NCBI RefSeq assembly: GCF_900110505.1
Contig: NZ_FODZ01000005.1
Coordinates: 248,001 to 312,000 of the forward strand
DNA length: 64,000 bases
From: Luteibacter sp. UNC138MFCol5.1
GTDB taxonomy: Bacteria; Pseudomonadota; Gammaproteobacteria; Xanthomonadales; Rhodanobacteraceae
Direction: 5' to 3'
Below, piece after piece: positions 61,227 through 64,000 of this stretch; within the stretch, counting starts at the first letter, position 1, and every line of letters begins with the position of its first letter. A program made the translations under genes and the position numbers. The notes beneath the pieces were generated by a model. It saw only the letters and a list, made by a program, of their open reading frames with translations. It was not told where the DNA came from and made no database searches.

Positions 61227-62822
61227 ATGGATGGGAAGACGCACGACGCGGTGGTACTTGGCGGTGGACTCGCGGGGCTCTCCCTCGCGATGCAGCTCAA
61301 GGGCGCGTATCCGGACATGGATATCGTCGTGCTCGAACGCCAGGGCCGCCCCCTGCCCGAGGCCGCGCACAAGGTGGGCGAGTCGACGGTCGAGATCGCC
61401 GCGCATTACTTCGCGGACGTGATCGGCCTGCGCGACCATCTCGAGACCCGGCACATCCGCAAGTTCGGCTTCCGCTTCTTCTTCTCCGAAGGCCTCGACG
61501 ACATCGCCGACATCACCGAACTCGGCGTCAGCGCGGTGCTTCCCACGCCCAGTTACCAGATCGACCGCGGCATCCTCGAGAACTTCCTCGGCGAGGAAGC
61601 CCGGCGTCGCGGGATCGACTTCCGCGAAGGCGTGACCGTGCGCGGCTTCGACGTGGGACCGGGCGAGGACGACCATACGATCCGCGTGTCGACGGCCGAG
61701 GGCGACGACGTGCTTCGCGCCCGCTGGCTGCTCGACGCCTCGGGCCGCGCAGGGCTGATGCGACGCAAGCTCGACCTCACCCGCGACAACGGTCACCACG
61801 CGAACGCCGTGTGGTTCCGCATCGACGACCGCCTCGCCATCGACGACTGGTGCGACGACGCCGAATGGAAGGACCGTTGCCATCCGCCCGAACGCTGGCG
61901 TTCCACGAACCATCTCGTCGGCCCGGGCTATTGGGTATGGCTCATTCCGCTGGCTTCCGGTGCGCACTCGGTTGGCATCGTCGCGGACGCCGCGATGCAT
62001 CCGCTCGAAGGCATGAAGACGTTCGACCTCGCGCTGGAATGGCTGCGCGAACATCAGCCGCTGGTCGCGCGGCATGTCGAGTCGCGGCGCGAAAAGCTGC
62101 TCGACTTCGCCTTCTTCCGCCACTTCTCGTACGGCTGCTCGCGGATGTTCTCGCCGGACCGTTGGGCGCTCACGGGCGAAGCGGGTGCGTTCCTCGATCC
62201 CTTCTATTCGCCCGGCAGCGACTTCATCGCGATCGCGAACACGTACATCACGCTGCTGGTCGGACTCGATCGCCGTGGCGAGAAACTCGCACCCCACGCG
62301 CGCCACTACGAACGGCTGTTCTTCTCGTTCTACGAAGGCACGCTGCGCATGTACCGCGGGCAGTACAACCTGTTCGGCGATCCCGAGGTGCTTCCGGTCA
62401 AGGTGATCTGGGATTACGCGTACTACTGGGGCGTCCTCTGCCAGATCGTGTTCCAGGGCCGCCTCGGCGACTCGGATTTCATCGCGCGCATGGGGCCGGA
62501 GTTCGCGGAGGCCACCGAGCTCAACACAACGATGCAGGCGTTCTTCCAGCGCTGGCACGAGGTCTCGGAGCGGCGCAACCCGCGCGCGATGCTCGACCAG
62601 CGCGACCTGGCCTGGTTCGCCGACATGAACGGCACGCTCCACGACCGCCTCGACGACGAAGCGCTGGTCGCGCGCCTGCGGCGCAATGTGAGCATGATGC
62701 GCGCGCTGGCGGCGACGATCGTTGAACGTGCCGCGGTGGATCATCCTTCCGTGCGCGAGGGGTATGGGCATCTCGCGGACACGGAGTCGGAGCGGATGGC
62801 GCTGTTTCCCGCGGTGGCCTGA
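61227..62822 (+). CDS. FAD-dependent tryptophan-halogenase-type oxidoreductase
   Basis: 531 residues from ATG 61227. FAD-binding GGGLAGLSLAMQL near the N-terminus and the halogenase motif WxWxIP (YWVWLIPLASG) in the middle; GEAGAFLDPFYSPGSD is the second FAD block. Enzymes of this set in Xanthomonas pigment clusters are proposed to halogenate the aryl ring (xanthomonadins carry bromine). The usual catalytic Lys cannot be placed with confidence. It ends the four-gene operon; a 187-bp gap with no feature I can name follows. Confidence 0.9.
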   Translation: MDGKTHDAVVLGGGLAGLSLAMQLKGAYPDMDIVVLERQGRPLPEAAHKVGESTVEIAAHYFADVIGLRDHLETRHIRKFGFRFFFSEGLDDIADITELGVSAVLPTPSYQIDRGILENFLGEEARRRGIDFREGVTVRGFDVGPGEDDHTIRVSTAEGDDVLRARWLLDASGRAGLMRRKLDLTRDNGHHANAVWFRIDDRLAIDDWCDDAEWKDRCHPPERWRSTNHLVGPGYWVWLIPLASGAHSVGIVADAAMHPLEGMKTFDLALEWLREHQPLVARHVESRREKLLDFAFFRHFSYGCSRMFSPDRWALTGEAGAFLDPFYSPGSDFIAIANTYITLLVGLDRRGEKLAPHARHYERLFFSFYEGTLRMYRGQYNLFGDPEVLPVKVIWDYAYYWGVLCQIVFQGRLGDSDFIARMGPEFAEATELNTTMQAFFQRWHEVSERRNPRAMLDQRDLAWFADMNGTLHDRLDDEALVARLRRNVSMMRALAATIVERAAVDHPSVREGYGHLADTESERMALFPAVA

Positions 62823-63009
62823 TACGTCGCCGCGCCGGGCCCGCTGCCGCGGGATCGCCGATACGATCGGCTCCCACCCTTCGCCCGCGGCGCGAGGTTC
62901 GGCGTCGCGATCCATGAGACGCCCTGCGGCCACACTTGTCTCCGTCGGTCCGGAGGGTGGCGGTCAGGCTCCTCATCAGTCACCTTTCAAGCCCCTCCGG
63001 GCCGGCGAT

Positions 63010-63444
63010 TCACCCTTCGGGATGGATCACCGCGGCGCGGCCGGAGGCGATTTCCCGACCTTCGTGCAGGATGCGGAACGCGTACTGCGCGCCGGAGGCA
63101 TCGGCGATCAGGCATTCGGCGTGCACGTCGAGCGCGCCGTCCAGCGTATCGACGCGATCCACCGCCAGCTTCACGCCGCGCAGGCTCACGAGCATGCCGG
63201 GACGCGGCGCCGTGCGGCCCTCGTCGCGCCCACGCAGGGCGCCATGCACGGCCATCGCCTGCGCACCGTATTCCGCGAGGTGCACGGCGTGCATGCCGTC
63301 GGCGCCCCGCAGCGGGTGCGTGGCGAGCACGTGGCTCGTGCTGCGCGCATGGATGGATCCCTCGTCCCAGGCGACGACGGCATCCAGCAGGCACATGTCG
63401 CCGGCATGCGGGATGAGATCGACGAAGTCAGTCTTTGCGAGCAT
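63010..63444 (-). CDS. Hot-dog-fold 3-hydroxyacyl-ACP dehydratase (ApeP-like)
   Basis: 144 residues. IPHAGDMCLLDAVVAWDEGSI is the ApeP/FabZ-like hot-dog start with the catalytic His in PHAGDM; YGAQAMAVHGAL contains the central helix. It would dehydrate the growing polyene chain, leaving a double bond at each cycle. Its start overlaps the end of the MMPL gene by 17 bp, on the strand opposite to the KS operon. Confidence 0.88.
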   Translation of the reverse strand: MLAKTDFVDLIPHAGDMCLLDAVVAWDEGSIHARSTSHVLATHPLRGADGMHAVHLAEYGAQAMAVHGALRGRDEGRTAPRPGMLVSLRGVKLAVDRVDTLDGALDVHAECLIADASGAQYAFRILHEGREIASGRAAVIHPEG

Positions 63445-64000
63445 GCGGGGCCATGAGGATCGACAGGCAGAAATGGAAGCCGACGCCGAGCGCCACCGTG
63501 AGGCCGATGGCGCGCAACACGGGGATCGAGGACCACGCCAGCATGCCGAACACCAGCAGGGCCGCGATCACGCAGACCACGGTGGCGTGCAAGGTGCGCC
63601 GCTGTTCCGCCGGATCGCCGGTGTCGCGCTCGAAGAACAGCGCGTAATGCAGTCCCAGACCGGCCGCGAGGATCAGCGCCACGAGGTGGAACAGCGAAAT
63701 CGGAATGCCGAGCATGCGCTCGACGGCGAGCACGAGGAACGTGGCCAGCGTCATCGGCGCGAGCACGTGCCACGCGCGTCGCACGCTGCGCAGGGCGAGC
63801 GTGATCGTGAGGAAGAGCAACGCCGTCGCGGCCAGCACGGCGTGGAGGATGCGCGTGCGGTACGCCGCGACCAGCGATTCCGACGCGTCCTTCAGGTCGA
63901 GCAGGCGCGCGTCGACGCCGGCCGATGCGACGGCGGCGGCCACGGCGGACGCGTCGTGCACGCCGCTCAGCGTGGACAGACCGACCCAGTGACCGTCGCG
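63428..64000 (-). CDS. MMPL/RND-family exporter (C-terminal part, truncated by the window edge)
   Basis: 191 residues visible; the frame is open to the edge. Six hydrophobic segments (ILHAVLAATALLFLTITLAL, LAPMTLATFLVLAVERML, LFHLVALILAAGLGLHYALF, TVVCVIAALLVFGMLAWS, GLTVALGVGFHFCLSILM) match the last membrane block of MMPL transporters. AGLGLHYALFFER is the family signature with a GxxxxY[AS]. In aryl-polyene clusters this protein moves the lipid-linked pigment to the outer membrane. Confidence 0.9.
   Translation of the reverse strand, partial: RDGHWVGLSTLSGVHDASAVAAAVASAGVDARLLDLKDASESLVAAYRTRILHAVLAATALLFLTITLALRSVRRAWHVLAPMTLATFLVLAVERMLGIPISLFHLVALILAAGLGLHYALFFERDTGDPAEQRRTLHATVVCVIAALLVFGMLAWSSIPVLRAIGLTVALGVGFHFCLSILMAPHARKD

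Overview
The window is GC-rich, densely packed chromosomal DNA of a gammaproteobacterium, most likely order Xanthomonadales (Rhodanobacteraceae such as Luteibacter or Dyella). The grounds are the gene content and order: comM–ubiK–PII, ubiJ–ubiB, a halogenase-containing aryl-polyene (xanthomonadin-like) pigment cluster at the right edge, and an SigF/NrsF-type ECF sigma system. The species is an inference; no rRNA or tRNA gene, CRISPR array or intact insertion sequence was seen.

Layout. 0–16 kb holds housekeeping genes: plsB, ubiE, an M1 aminopeptidase, rdgC, an aromatic aminotransferase and ttcA, interrupted by one very large toxin-like orphan (4.2–7.4 kb). 16–20 kb is a MarR-controlled aromatic-acid/FUSC efflux operon. 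20–22 kb is a less GC-rich accessory island: a translationally coupled small protein, a Nudix hydrolase, and a third gene that appears broken by several single-base indels. 22.5–28.4 kb is a stress/metal module: an ECF sigma factor and its NrsF antisigma factor diverge from two operons encoding Cys-rich exported peptides (bufferins), one DUF692/MNIO modification enzyme, two DUF2063 partners and a DoxX membrane protein. Three copies of one promoter motif (TGTAACC-N16-CGAAC) tie the module together.

28.4–38 kb holds an M16 protease, two tandem hydrophobic micro-proteins behind a sigma-54 promoter with a paired upstream activator site, then trmL, ubiJ, ubiB, truC, arfB and an acyltransferase. 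38.4–42.5 kb is the glyoxylate shunt (aceB, aceA) with a divergent LysR regulator. 42.7–48.6 kb is a run of metabolic genes each paired with a divergent regulator (three LysR/TetR pairs). 48.6–52 kb carries a two-lobed aspartyl protease, a DUF2975/XRE pair and a small hypothetical operon with a frameshifted DUF6984-like gene.

52–58.3 kb is again core: comM, ubiK, PII, gpmA, hemF and a YdcF-like protein. From 58.4 kb to the right edge is part of an aryl-polyene/xanthomonadin-type cluster (two ketosynthase-like proteins, a GT2 glycosyltransferase, a flavin halogenase-like oxidoreductase, a hot-dog dehydratase and a truncated MMPL exporter).

Shared themes: three ubiquinone genes or accessory factors (ubiE, ubiJ–ubiB, ubiK) are scattered through the window. 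Several core genes have a -10 box exactly 6 nt before the start codon, suggesting leaderless mRNAs. Indel-type gene decay is confined to accessory genes.
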